From: a virus
DNA length: 64,000 nucleotides
Virus record (IMG/VR): IMGVR_UViG_3300020477_001447
Coordinates: 1 to 64,000 of that record
Strand: one strand, 5' to 3'
Shown here: one piece after another, positions 7,031 to 14,809 of the stretch
How the letters are laid out: each line of letters opens with the position of its first letter
Position numbering within the stretch: the first letter of the stretch is position 1
Position numbers and translations under genes: made by a program
Notes under the pieces: generated by a model
What the model saw: only the letters and a program-made list of their open reading frames with translations
Databases searched by the model: none
Told to the model about the DNA's origin: nothing

Positions 7031-7416
7031 TTCTAAGGGGGTATCTTGAAAATCTAACCGAAGCGCAGCACAAAGAGCTGCCGGCAAAAGTACATGCTAA
7101 AGCGAAAATGCTACAGTCAGAAGAAGGTTATGAAAAAGATCAAGCATATGCAATTGCCATTAGCAAGCTTGGATTAGAACAAGAGGGTAGGTTGGGAGGC
7201 TTTAGAGTAGAAAGAGAGCACCTCATTCGTGCCGGATTACCAGCTAATCTAGTCAATAAAGGGTTTTTTGATCTTCTACAGAACAATCTTCAGCTCGTCA
7301 GTGCTGACCGGGCGATGCGGGCTATTCAAGCCGCGCTGCGGGATCCCAACGGTCGGAAAGCTGCGATGAGCGGTTCTGCGAATACTTTATTACAATTAGT
7401 AAAGGCTAAGTTATAA
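6985..7416 (+). CDS. Tagged protein, copy 4 of the KITKQRLKEIIKEE family
   Basis: 143 residues. After the MKITKQRLKEIIKEEF leader comes ENLTEAQHKELPAKVHAKAKMLQSEEGYEKDQAYAIAISKLG. This second block resembles the short helical domain found at the ends of many phage proteins that contain KVHAKAK...EEGYEKDQAYAIA. The last 70 residues are a separate helical segment. The leader plus a known small domain suggests modular shuffling of tags onto unrelated bodies. Confidence 0.6.
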   Translation: MKITKQRLKEIIKEEFLRGYLENLTEAQHKELPAKVHAKAKMLQSEEGYEKDQAYAIAISKLGLEQEGRLGGFRVEREHLIRAGLPANLVNKGFFDLLQNNLQLVSADRAMRAIQAALRDPNGRKAAMSGSANTLLQLVKAKL

Positions 7417-7420
7417 TATT

Positions 7421-7906
7421 ATGAAATACTCCATGTCAAAGTTGAGAGCTATAGTTAAAGAAGAACTCTTCTATAGAGAGTTTCATCGAAAAACTGAAGA
7501 ATTAACAGAAGCTTCTGAAGAAGAGACTGTCCGTCAAGATACTTTGGCCGTTCACAAACAAAAGCGCGCAGAGAAGGCGGCGAAGCAACATGCAGCTGAC
7601 CGAAAGGTTAAGGCTCAAAAGTTTGCAACAAAAAGCGCAAAATTTGATGCGGAACAAAAAGAAATCAAAAATTCAGGTAAATGGTGGCTAGCAGGTCTAT
7701 CTAGATCCATTTATATTCCCAACAGCATTGACCGTGATCGAATAAAGGATTGGTTAGTATTTTATGCCGGGGACTATATACCTAGTACAGATTTGAATGA
7801 TATATTTTATGTTTACGAGCCAGACCCTGTAGACCTTATCAATCCAGTGTTTAGATGGATCCCCGGGGAAGAAAAAATGTTAGATGTACCGAGCTTAAAG
7901 GATTAA
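7421..7906 (+). CDS. Tagged basic protein, unknown function
   Basis: 161 residues starting MKYSMSKLRAIVKEELFYRE, a diverged relative of the KEEL leader (IVKE site). Residues 35-85 form a strongly basic, Ala/Lys/Gln-rich helix (KRAEKAAKQHAADRKVKAQ), then a folded region containing WWLAGLSRSIYIP and repeated aromatic residues. The basic helix could bind DNA in the capsid. No family recognised. The next ATG follows two bases after the stop. Confidence 0.5.
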   Translation: MKYSMSKLRAIVKEELFYREFHRKTEELTEASEEETVRQDTLAVHKQKRAEKAAKQHAADRKVKAQKFATKSAKFDAEQKEIKNSGKWWLAGLSRSIYIPNSIDRDRIKDWLVFYAGDYIPSTDLNDIFYVYEPDPVDLINPVFRWIPGEEKMLDVPSLKD

Positions 7907-7908
7907 AA

Positions 7909-8376
7909 ATGAAAACTACAAAAGCAAGATTATTACAATTAATTAAAGAAGAACTTGAAGTTATTTTAACAGATGACGAAGCTGTTGAATTATTCGGTGA
8001 TGAAATTAAAGAACAAATTAATGAATTTAACGGCGGAATTATGAGCGCCGATGATGTTCCTTTTGTACCACTTCGTCAGTCCCCACGGGGTGATTTAGAA
8101 GACGAGCGTGTACCAGCAGATGATCTTTATGATGAGGTCTTTGCTGCTAGACAAGCCGTAGACAACGCTGTGCGCCTCTTAGACAACCCAGAATACGATG
8201 CGGTATATGAGATGGTTCAGCAAGCATTCAACTGCCTAGGAAACGCCATGAACGCCCTTATTGAGCACGGAGCCAATCCCCCACAAGATAAAAGAACAGT
8301 AGCTCAAGCTCCTGGGTCTAAGGAAGACTCTGAGATGCGAAAACTTACCTACATTGGAGAAGACGAACAAAAATAA
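7909..8376 (+). CDS. Tagged acidic protein, unknown function
   Basis: ATG 7909 gives MKTTKARLLQLIKEELEV, clearly the same leader type as the genes upstream, so a longer frame from 7855 is rejected. The 155-residue product is acidic, with a helical block (YDEVFAARQAVDNAVRLLDNPEYDAVYEMVQQAFNCLG, about 75-115) that resembles a helical hairpin, and a polar C-terminus. It closes the run of five KEEL-tagged genes. Confidence 0.5.
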   Translation: MKTTKARLLQLIKEELEVILTDDEAVELFGDEIKEQINEFNGGIMSADDVPFVPLRQSPRGDLEDERVPADDLYDEVFAARQAVDNAVRLLDNPEYDAVYEMVQQAFNCLGNAMNALIEHGANPPQDKRTVAQAPGSKEDSEMRKLTYIGEDEQK

Positions 8377-8407
8377 TTTACTTTTTTGTTCTAATTCGTT
8401 TTAGCCA

Positions 8408-8509
8408 ATGATTTCATTTGCTTCCGAACATGCGAATTTAATATTAGTTATATTCCTCTTCTTGCTTTCTCTTTTTTTATTTCCTGAAGATAAAAAGAAC
8501 CATAGTTAA
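8408..8509 (+). CDS. Possible 33-residue membrane peptide
   Basis: ATG 8408 to TAA 8507-8509 in a 161-base gap. The product is one hydrophobic helix (NLILVIFLFLLSLFLF) with an acidic/basic tail. No clear ribosome-binding site is seen, so this is tentative; the composition is not what random AT-rich DNA usually gives. Confidence 0.3.
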   Translation: MISFASEHANLILVIFLFLLSLFLFPEDKKNHS

Positions 8510-8537
8510 ACTGTTAACTCAGGAGGCTTATGGAGAA

Positions 8538-8801
8538 ATGGCCAGACGAAAAATAATGCACCCCTTTAGGATATCACTGGGCGATGTAGTTTCAGATGTT
8601 GCATCAGCATATTTGGGATTACCGGAAAAGGTTGGTATCGTGATTGAACGAAAAGTTAAAAATAAGATAAACTTTTATCATGTGGTCTGGATAGGATATA
8701 CAAACAAGGACAATGAAGCGCAGGTGACAAAAGACCCTGGATCACCAGAATGGATGCCAGAATCTTCATTAGAAGTGCTTGTTTCTGCAATTAACGAATA
8801 G
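8538..8801 (+). CDS. Small protein, unknown function
   Basis: ATG 8538 has AGGAGG 12 bases upstream. A closer ATG at 8530 opens only an 8-codon frame. The 87-residue product starts with basic MARRKIMHPF and has a beta-rich core (VGIVIERKV, INFYHVVWIGY) with conserved-looking aromatics, and an acidic end (PEWMPESSLEVL). This resembles small SH3-like phage proteins of unknown role, as does the product of 4515. Confidence 0.5.
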   Translation: MARRKIMHPFRISLGDVVSDVASAYLGLPEKVGIVIERKVKNKINFYHVVWIGYTNKDNEAQVTKDPGSPEWMPESSLEVLVSAINE

Positions 8802-8814
8802 TTACTATAGGGGG
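8779..8814 (+). promoter_or_regulatory. Candidate promoter TTGTTT-N18-TACTAT with AGGGGG
   Basis: TTGTTT (8779-8784), 18 bases, TACTAT (8803-8808), then AGGGGG and ATG 8822. The -10/SD core GTTACTATAGGG is repeated, in reverse orientation, before the minus-strand lipoprotein gene at 27299. Confidence 0.4.
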
Positions 8815-8821
8815 CCAACGA

Positions 8822-8983
8822 ATGGATAACTTTTACAGCTTTATTATTGAGTACATAAAACGACAAGATAAAGAAAGTAAAAGATTACCGATACAGGTGC
8901 CAGTTGAAGAAGTATTAGATGAGAGAGAAGAAGTAGAAAAAAAGAAAGAGCCCCAGAGAGGCGTGGTAGTAATTGAAATGTAA
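8822..8983 (+). CDS. Small charged protein (53 residues)
   Basis: ATG 8822 follows AGGGGG; the frame ends at TAA 8981-8983. The product starts MDNFYSFIIEYIKRQDKESK and ends in a run of Glu/Lys and VVVIEM. The next gene starts inside its end at TTG 8973, so the two are coupled. Unknown function. Confidence 0.5.
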   Translation: MDNFYSFIIEYIKRQDKESKRLPIQVPVEEVLDEREEVEKKKEPQRGVVVIEM

Positions 8984-9302
8984 GACCGATACTGTTTTTA
9001 AATTTTTAATAATTTTTATTTTAATCGATTTAATCGCAACAACCTACTGGGTCGCCGCTGGCCATGCATCAGAATTTAACCCTTTGATGAACTTTTTCAT
9101 TAAAAATTCGTACGTTAGCTTCTGTATCGCAAAATTACTCATTTCATTTTTTGGAATTCTTGTTTTACGAAAACTTCAATCAAATAATCAAAAATTAGTT
9201 TTTAGACTGAGCATGCTCGCAACTGGAATCTACGCTTCTGTTGTCGTATGGCACATGTACGGGATATTTCTATTGTTAATCGGCAATAGAGTCCTTATTT
9301 AA
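8973..9302 (+). CDS. DUF5658-like small membrane protein
   Basis: TTG start 8973 overlaps the preceding gene by 11 bases. The 109-residue product has three to four hydrophobic helices. The IDLIATTYWVAAGHASEFNP stretch after the first helix is the pattern of DUF5658 proteins (Asp in helix 1, then G-x-A-x-E-x-NP). The function of this family is unknown. In the phage it may alter the host membrane; it sits next to another small membrane gene. Confidence 0.6.
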   Translation: MKCKTDTVFKFLIIFILIDLIATTYWVAAGHASEFNPLMNFFIKNSYVSFCIAKLLISFFGILVLRKLQSNNQKLVFRLSMLATGIYASVVVWHMYGIFLLLIGNRVLI

Positions 9303-9325
9303 AATATAAAACTAATTACTTAGCA

Positions 9326-9565
9326 ATGTTAGAGTCAAATCATTTAAAAAACAATGGTGTTACCTACCTTGAACATGCTTTTTTTGCCATACCTATAGCA
9401 ATTAGGATGCTTCTTTCTTCGTTATTACTGACGATTCATGCGATTTTACCATTTATCAAGATGCCGGAAAGCTTAAGCATCCTAGGAGTGTCTAATTATT
9501 TGTTTGATAGGCATGCAAGAAGCCATGAAAAGGCGATAAAGGCTAAAAATAACAATGAAACATAA
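9326..9565 (+). CDS. DUF6356-like small membrane protein
   Basis: The 79-residue product has the pattern SNHLKNNGVTYLEHAFFA followed by one or two hydrophobic segments ending in HAILPFI. This matches a small family found in many proteobacteria and phages (DUF6356) without known role. The C-terminus is polar (ARSHEKAIKAKNNN). It overlaps the next gene start by 11 bases. There is no strong ribosome-binding site. Confidence 0.55.
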   Translation: MLESNHLKNNGVTYLEHAFFAIPIAIRMLLSSLLLTIHAILPFIKMPESLSILGVSNYLFDRHARSHEKAIKAKNNNET

Positions 9566-10673
9566 AGTAATTAACAATTCTACTGCAAATTTATACCACT
9601 TAGAGCAGTTTGTTGATCATTTTTTTCCCTATTCCCAAGAAAGGCTTAAATTTGATCAGCCAGTGACAATATATTTGCAATCTGACGAAGAAAATGCGCA
9701 AAAAATGCTTGGAAAAACAGCATATTACGACCCACAAGACCTATCTTTGACTCTTTTTGTTGATAATCGCCACCCAAAGGACATTTTACGCTCTTTGTCA
9801 CATGAATTGGTACATCATGCACAAAATTGTCGGGGTGAATTCGGAGGCTGTGACGCTCCGGGGTGGAACCAAGCATGCGTTAAGGACACCGGCCCGGGAT
9901 ATGCTCAAAAAGACCCTCACATGCGAAATATGGAGCTAGAGGCGTATACTAAAGGAAATATTATCTTTAGAGACTTTGAAGACCTAATTAAGTTAGGCAA
10001 AATTAATATAAAAATTGATTTTAATGAAGGAGATGAACAAATGTCGCTCAAAGAGTGGAAAAATAACGAAATTAACAGTTTACTGCTAGAAAAGTGGGGA
10101 CTTACAAAAGAAAAGCGATTCGCTAACGACCCAAAGCTCGATAATGATGGAGACGGGGTACCAAAGTGGGCTGATAAAGACGATAACGACCCTAAAGTTA
10201 AAAAAGAGGGTAATCTTGACGAAGTTGAACATGATTGTGCAAAGCACGTTCGCATGAAAGAAAGTGGCGAAGAAGGTTATGTAGTAGATCATAGTCTCAC
10301 TGAAGATGGCACCGTTGAGCGATACACTGTCAACTTTGATGGCAATGTTGTAGAAGATATCAATGTTGACGATCTTACTGTTTTAGAATCTCGCCATCAC
10401 AACCACCGTGACAGACGATATATGGGTGAGACTGAAGAGCCAGATCTTGATGAAGGACATGGAATGCACGGAACTGACAAGAAAGAGGATGAAGAAGATA
10501 AAAAGAAAAAAGCTTCACCTCAACAGCCAGCAACCATGCATCGAGCAAGGCCAACTCCTCGTAGAGCGCGCCAGAAGGGGCCATCCGTTCGAGGAATGCG
10601 CTTTGAAGAAAGTAAAATTGATGAATTAGTTAACAGAATTGTTGAAAAATTACAAAACACGGAGGAAAACTAA
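9555..10673 (+). CDS. HExxH metallopeptidase-like protein with Asp-rich linker
   Basis: 372 residues. Residues about 1-150 contain SHELVHHAQ, a HExxH zinc site (His83, Glu84, His87), and downstream MELEAYTKGN, which offers a Glu as third ligand. Residues about 195-220 (LDNDGDGVPKWADKDDND) are a calcium-binding thrombospondin-type Asp repeat. A tag-like MSLKEWKNNEINSLLLEKWG lies at about 163-182, between the two. The C-terminus is Lys/Pro/Arg-rich and ends in a helix (SKIDELVNRIVEKLQ). It may be packaged and cleaved at internal sites, or act in lysis. The protease reading is based on the motif only. Confidence 0.6.
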   Translation: MKHKVINNSTANLYHLEQFVDHFFPYSQERLKFDQPVTIYLQSDEENAQKMLGKTAYYDPQDLSLTLFVDNRHPKDILRSLSHELVHHAQNCRGEFGGCDAPGWNQACVKDTGPGYAQKDPHMRNMELEAYTKGNIIFRDFEDLIKLGKINIKIDFNEGDEQMSLKEWKNNEINSLLLEKWGLTKEKRFANDPKLDNDGDGVPKWADKDDNDPKVKKEGNLDEVEHDCAKHVRMKESGEEGYVVDHSLTEDGTVERYTVNFDGNVVEDINVDDLTVLESRHHNHRDRRYMGETEEPDLDEGHGMHGTDKKEDEEDKKKKASPQQPATMHRARPTPRRARQKGPSVRGMRFEESKIDELVNRIVEKLQNTEEN

Positions 10674-10674
10674 A

Positions 10675-10980
10675 ATGACATCACCTAGAAAAAAGAAATT
10701 ATGGCGCCACCAGCAAATGTTAAAGGCCCAACAAGCTGCAGCTGCCACAGCAGACGCTGCCGCTGCAACCGCTGATACAGCGACTGCAACTGCAACTGCA
10801 GAAGCAACTGCCACTACCGCTGCAACTACAGAAACAGCCGATAATGCTGCTGCAGCTGCTGCAGTTACAGAGACTGCTTCTGTTGCCGCTAACGCTACAG
10901 CGACAACTACGTCTACTAGCTCTACCGCTAAAAGAGCAACAAAAAAGGCCACAAAGACAACCACAAAAACAGCCCAATAG
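10675..10980 (+). CDS. Ala/Thr-rich low-complexity basic-ended protein
   Basis: ATG 10675 follows GGAGG at 10661-10665. The 101-residue product starts with basic SPRKKKLWRHQQM, then about 70 residues of Ala/Thr repeats (TADAAAATADTATATATA), and ends KRATKKATKTTTKTAQ. The DNA is correspondingly GCT/GCA/ACT-rich. Such Lys/Ala/Thr tails resemble histone H1-like or packaged DNA-condensing proteins. The repeat is a likely site of length variation. Confidence 0.55.
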   Translation: MTSPRKKKLWRHQQMLKAQQAAAATADAAAATADTATATATAEATATTAATTETADNAAAAAAVTETASVAANATATTTSTSSTAKRATKKATKTTTKTAQ

Positions 10981-10986
10981 ATTAAA

Positions 10987-11235
10987 ATGGATTTAGCTAC
11001 ACTTACAAGACGGTTTTTGATGAATGAAGCACAAGGTCCAAATATACAAAGTTATATTTTGGCATTGGGTGAAGTAATTCAAAATATAAAGCCTGGGACT
11101 CAAAGAGACCAGCGCCGTCTTGAAGTTGCTAAAAGTCACTTAAGAGAAATAAAAAGACACACAAGGCGACTACAGGAGCGAGTCAACGTTTTAGAAGAAC
11201 GTGTTAACGTTTTAGAAGAACAAAAAGGAGATTAA
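10987..11235 (+). CDS. Coiled-coil protein with FLMNE leader
   Basis: 82 residues starting MDLATLTRRFLMNEAQGP; the leader is short, amphipathic and ends in MNE, similar to the other tags. The C-terminal half contains a perfect heptad pair, RVNVLEE repeated twice, which should form a short parallel coiled coil. Basic segment RREVAK-like residues precede it. Probably an oligomeric virion or core component; not recognised beyond marine phage hypothetical proteins. Confidence 0.5.
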   Translation: MDLATLTRRFLMNEAQGPNIQSYILALGEVIQNIKPGTQRDQRRLEVAKSHLREIKRHTRRLQERVNVLEERVNVLEEQKGD

Positions 11236-11237
11236 TT

Positions 11238-13229
11238 ATGGGCGTAACCCATATGATGCACCCGTTCGATCTACCTAACGTTAAAACGGGAAAAGATCTA
11301 TTAAATTTTTTTCAAAAAGCAGAAGAATACCTTAGAAAAAACTCTGCTGCAGTTAAAATTGATGGTACTAATGTGCCCATTAAATTAATTGATGGCGACT
11401 TTGGAAAACAATTTGCTGGAGATCGGGGATCTCTTTTCCCTGCCGATGTTGTTGGTTTAACAAAGAAAAATGTCGAAACAAGATTTAAGGCCGGTCATGG
11501 GTTTATTGATATAATTCCATCAGTAGCTGCAGCCTTCGATGCAGCCTTTCCTAAAATTAAAAAAGAATTACAAGCCTTGGGGATGATGGATGATTCTTCA
11601 ATTTATCTAAATACAGAATTTTTACCTGCATCTGGATTAGGAAATGTTATCCAATATGGAAGTCAAGAAGGCGAAGATCCAATAAACACTATAGCAATTC
11701 ACAATTTAAGCCAGTTTTATTCAAAAGAGGCAAAAACAAAAGGAAAAGTATCAAGGCCAGGGTTACCTAGGCCAACCGATCCTATAACAAAAAAGCCGAT
11801 AACAGACGCTGCAACTGAAATTGCATATGACGAGTCTGTCATGGCTAGTCTAATCCAAAAGATGAATGCAGAGATGAAAAAACAGGGACTACCTTACAAA
11901 GTCTTTGGAAGTGTTCCAACAAATAAGCTAAATATCGACATTAATTTAAGCGAAGTGTTAAACTCTCCTGTTTCTATTTTACTAGACGAAGAAGCTACCA
12001 CAAAGTCATTGGGTGAGTGGTTAAGTTTTGCTATTAATCCAAAAAGAGAAACTATAGAACTGAATAATGGAAACACTGTTGCTGCCGTTAATAAACAAAT
12101 CTATCAGTTGATAATCCCAGAAAATCCAAATGAAGCAACCGCTGTAGCAAAAATTTTAGCAAACCCAGAAAGGGATTATAAAAAAACAATCGATGGCGCT
12201 GTGTTTTATCATGCAACAAGATTACTCGGACAAGCTATATTAGATCCTTTAGATAGTGAACTAGGTCCAATCATGGATCATGAGGGGATTGTCCTCCGTG
12301 ACAAAATATTTGGTGCCAACCCTGTCAAAATTACAGGAAACTTTATTTTGGGAGGTCTAGCCTCCTCGTTTAAACGAAACGAATCATTGTCTGAAGAAGA
12401 ACACCCCGTTGGTGAAAACTCTGTTGTCTTTATACCGGGTGGGTTTAAGCCCCCACACAAAGGTCATATATATCTCATAAAAACAGCAATTGAACAAGCA
12501 AAAGGCTCTAAACCTTACATAGTTACAGGTGAAACTAAAAGAGATGGTATAACTCTAGAACAATCTAAGCGAATTCTCGATCTTTACCTTAAAAATGAAG
12601 AGGTTGGAGTGGGTTTCTCACGTAGTGAGTTAGATATACTATTTGTTCCTGAAAGTGGTGTACCAATGCTTGATGCAGAAGGGCGCGAAAAGCTTAGAAA
12701 AGATGGCAACCCAATACTTACTAACAGCCCCCTTCAAGTAATTTATAATAAATCGATGGAACTACCTCCAGACACAACTATTTTTATTGCATCAAGCACT
12801 GCAGACCCTGCGCATGCATCTGTTGGAAAATCCATTAAACAAGCTAGAGAAGATTTAGATATTAGACCTCTGAGCATAGAAATTCCTGAAGAATATATGG
12901 ATCCAAAAACTGGTGATAAATTAAGTGCTACGGTTCTAAGAAAAGCCATCAAAAATAATGATTTTGAAAGGTTTAAAGACTTTGTGCCCGATTCTTCTCT
13001 GAAGAACGCTGGTTTTATATTTCATGAAGTTTTGGGGGGAGGTCAAAGGTCGTCTCATGACGAACCATTTCAATCTCCCGATCTTTCTGGGGTAGAAGAT
13101 GAAGAGTTAGACGAGATGAGTGTTTCAACTGGTGTTGGTGCTATGGGGTACATGGGCCGGCCAAGAAAAAGAAAGAAGCAGTTAAAAGAACTATTTATTA
13201 ATGATGTTTTAAACTACTTAGTAAAGTAG
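11238..13229 (+). CDS. Ligase-like nucleotidyltransferase fused to an HxGH nucleotidyltransferase
   Basis: The 663-residue product has two enzyme-like halves. Residues about 35-375 carry the covalent nucleotidyltransferase motifs of DNA/RNA ligases: KIDGTN (motif I, Lys40 as the likely AMP-accepting residue), GDRGSL, a YLNTEFLP strand (motif III-like), EGIVLRD (motif IV, Glu349) and PVKITG (motif V). Residues about 390-590 begin FIPGGFKPPHKGH (His407-x-Gly-His410) and have TLEQSKRILDLYL and SATVLRKAI. This is the pattern of NMN adenylyltransferase/cytidylyltransferase domains. A basic RKRKKQLKELF tail closes it. End repair of RNA or DNA combined with NAD synthesis or nucleotide transfer is a reasonable idea, but the substrate is unknown. 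Strong TTAATTATG start after GGAG. Confidence 0.65.
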   Translation: MGVTHMMHPFDLPNVKTGKDLLNFFQKAEEYLRKNSAAVKIDGTNVPIKLIDGDFGKQFAGDRGSLFPADVVGLTKKNVETRFKAGHGFIDIIPSVAAAFDAAFPKIKKELQALGMMDDSSIYLNTEFLPASGLGNVIQYGSQEGEDPINTIAIHNLSQFYSKEAKTKGKVSRPGLPRPTDPITKKPITDAATEIAYDESVMASLIQKMNAEMKKQGLPYKVFGSVPTNKLNIDINLSEVLNSPVSILLDEEATTKSLGEWLSFAINPKRETIELNNGNTVAAVNKQIYQLIIPENPNEATAVAKILANPERDYKKTIDGAVFYHATRLLGQAILDPLDSELGPIMDHEGIVLRDKIFGANPVKITGNFILGGLASSFKRNESLSEEEHPVGENSVVFIPGGFKPPHKGHIYLIKTAIEQAKGSKPYIVTGETKRDGITLEQSKRILDLYLKNEEVGVGFSRSELDILFVPESGVPMLDAEGREKLRKDGNPILTNSPLQVIYNKSMELPPDTTIFIASSTADPAHASVGKSIKQAREDLDIRPLSIEIPEEYMDPKTGDKLSATVLRKAIKNNDFERFKDFVPDSSLKNAGFIFHEVLGGGQRSSHDEPFQSPDLSGVEDEELDEMSVSTGVGAMGYMGRPRKRKKQLKELFINDVLNYLVK

Positions 13230-13242
13230 GGGATCCTGTAAT

Positions 13243-14118
13243 ATGTCAATCAAAAGAGAAACGTTTTTAAAAGAATTAGAACTTCGCGAAAATATTCAGC
13301 GCGCAATTCGGCTTGTTAAAAATAAAAAAATTCAAGAACTTAATGAACAAAAGCAAAACGAAGAACAACTTCGAAAGCTAATTCATAGAACAGTTAAAGA
13401 GCAAAAATTAACAGATATTGAATCTGTATACGCCTTCCTGTTCGAACAAGAGGAGGTTGACCCTGATGAGTCCCCACACCATTCAACAGCTATCAACAAG
13501 CTAGAAACACTTCTCAAAGTAATCATAGACAAGCTAGAGGATGGCTATAAAGCCCTTACAACCGACCCAGAGCAGAGAGTGTCTTATCGGGCACACATCA
13601 TCAATGGTGTTGTTAATGCTTTGGCTGTGGTTGATTCTAGAGACGAGACCCAAAAAGGCATAGCTGAGGCCGTTGATGTAGCTGTTGACGGCGAACCAGA
13701 GGACGATGAATCATTTATTCCAGTGAGAGATGTTGACATTAAAAAATTACAAGATCCAGATCCAGAAGTGGAAAAAGCTGAAAATTTTGACATCCAAGGG
13801 ATGGATGAAACTGGTCGTGATTTTGCCTTAGAGGCATTTGATGAAATTGATTCTCAGATTGTTAATGTCTATGCCAAACTCCGAAACCCAGCAGACAAGA
13901 AAGAGTTTAAGGATTACCTAATAACCAACTTAAAAATCCACTTTGATATTTTCGAAAAAGAATTAGATGCTAAGTTGCCTGAACCAACAACTCCGGAGTA
14001 TGAGAAGGAAAAAGCTAAGATGAGCGATATGGAAGCCGACCCGGTGGCTATGGCCGAAGAGGATATTAGCTTAGACCTGAATGAAATTAAGCAATGGCTA
14101 AAAGAACAAAGAGAATAA
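13243..14118 (+). CDS. Acidic helical protein with FLKE leader
   Basis: 291 residues starting MSIKRETFLKELELRENIQRA, with FLKE in the position of the tag site. A basic helix follows (IRLVKNKKIQELNEQKQNEEQL), then HHSTAINKLETLLKVIIDKL at about 80-99, and several acidic helical blocks. It resembles conserved phage proteins near prohead genes, with a predicted helical hairpin domain; a head-core or scaffold role is plausible. Start chosen from the conserved tag; the gene overlaps the next by 25 bases. Confidence 0.5.
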   Translation: MSIKRETFLKELELRENIQRAIRLVKNKKIQELNEQKQNEEQLRKLIHRTVKEQKLTDIESVYAFLFEQEEVDPDESPHHSTAINKLETLLKVIIDKLEDGYKALTTDPEQRVSYRAHIINGVVNALAVVDSRDETQKGIAEAVDVAVDGEPEDDESFIPVRDVDIKKLQDPDPEVEKAENFDIQGMDETGRDFALEAFDEIDSQIVNVYAKLRNPADKKEFKDYLITNLKIHFDIFEKELDAKLPEPTTPEYEKEKAKMSDMEADPVAMAEEDISLDLNEIKQWLKEQRE

Positions 14119-14453
14119 CAGGAAAAAACGAATCTTATAGCATTTCTAGAAAACTGCGATTAAACAATAAGTCGTCTGATGAATTTGAAATTATGTTAAA
14201 CGCTCTCTCTGTAGAGGAGCTTATTGCCTTAAAATTAGAACTAGCTACAAAGGCAGTTAAAAGTAAAATGTATGGCATACCTCTTTGGAAGAAAATGCCA
14301 GAAATAGCAAGAGATGCCGTATTTAAATACGCAGTATCTGCAACACAATCTAAAACAGAGGCCGCAAAGTTTTTAGGCATATCGCAATTAAGGTTCAATA
14401 AATTACATTGTCGATACGAAATCGATGAATATTTTAAAGAAACAAAAGATTAG
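14094..14453 (+). CDS. Small basic protein with Fis-like helix-turn-helix
   Basis: 119 residues, beginning inside the end of the previous gene. The N-terminal 30 residues are basic (AKRTKRITGKN). Residues about 85-110 (ATQSKTEAAKFLGISQLRF) match the Fis/NtrC-type helix-turn-helix T-x-x-A-A-x-x-L-G-I-S. This suggests a DNA-binding regulator. Its gene is directly upstream of the tmRNA. Confidence 0.5.
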   Translation: MAKRTKRITGKNESYSISRKLRLNNKSSDEFEIMLNALSVEELIALKLELATKAVKSKMYGIPLWKKMPEIARDAVFKYAVSATQSKTEAAKFLGISQLRFNKLHCRYEIDEYFKETKD

Positions 14454-14456
14454 TAG

Positions 14457-14462
14457 TATACT
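14457..14462 (+). promoter_or_regulatory. Possible -10 box of the tmRNA
   Basis: TATACT lies 24 bases before the mature tmRNA 5' end (14486), which would give a short precursor leader. A -35 box is not clear. Confidence 0.3.
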
Positions 14463-14485
14463 TAACTTAACTACAACAACTTAAA

Positions 14486-14803
14486 GGGGGTGACAAGGTA
14501 TCGACAGGGTATAATGTACTGGATAGTGCAAGCTGTGAAACTGCTGACTAAATCACAAAAAAACTTAAGTCAGAATTAATACAACTGCCAATAACGCAGA
14601 TTACGATTTAGCCTTAGCTGCTTAATCCTTGGTTGCTCTTCATACCAAGTGTCCAAGAAGAGCCTAACAAAAAAAACGTTTGTTTTTTAGTTTTGTCGGA
14701 TTGAAAAAAACTAAAACAACTGTCACAAATTGTGACTAAGCTTGTGAACGACTTGATAGTGTATATGCTTTGGACGGCGGTTCGATTCCGCCCACCTCCA
14801 CCA
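14486..14803 (+). ncRNA. ssrA: tmRNA (one-piece)
   Basis: The 5' end GGGGGTG pairs with CACCTCC (14793-14799); discriminator A and encoded CCA (14801-14803) follow. The T-arm is GGCGG-TTCGATT-CCGCC (14776-14792). The 5' part has the tmRNA-typical GGTATCGACAGG. A tag frame starts at GCC 14587 and ends TAA 14623-14625: ANNADYDLALAA, ending in the LAA signal that directs ClpXP/ClpAP degradation. At 318 nt it is shorter than E. coli tmRNA. Role by family: with SmpB, rescue of stalled ribosomes and tagging of nascent chains. The next gene's ATG is only six bases after CCA, so processing from a shared transcript is likely. Confidence 0.92.
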
Positions 14804-14809
14804 AAGATT

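Noticed and set aside
10650-10977. Minus-strand frames in the Ala/Thr repeat
   Set aside because: Shadows of the GCT/ACT repeat, with Val/Ala or Cys/Ser runs and no start context.
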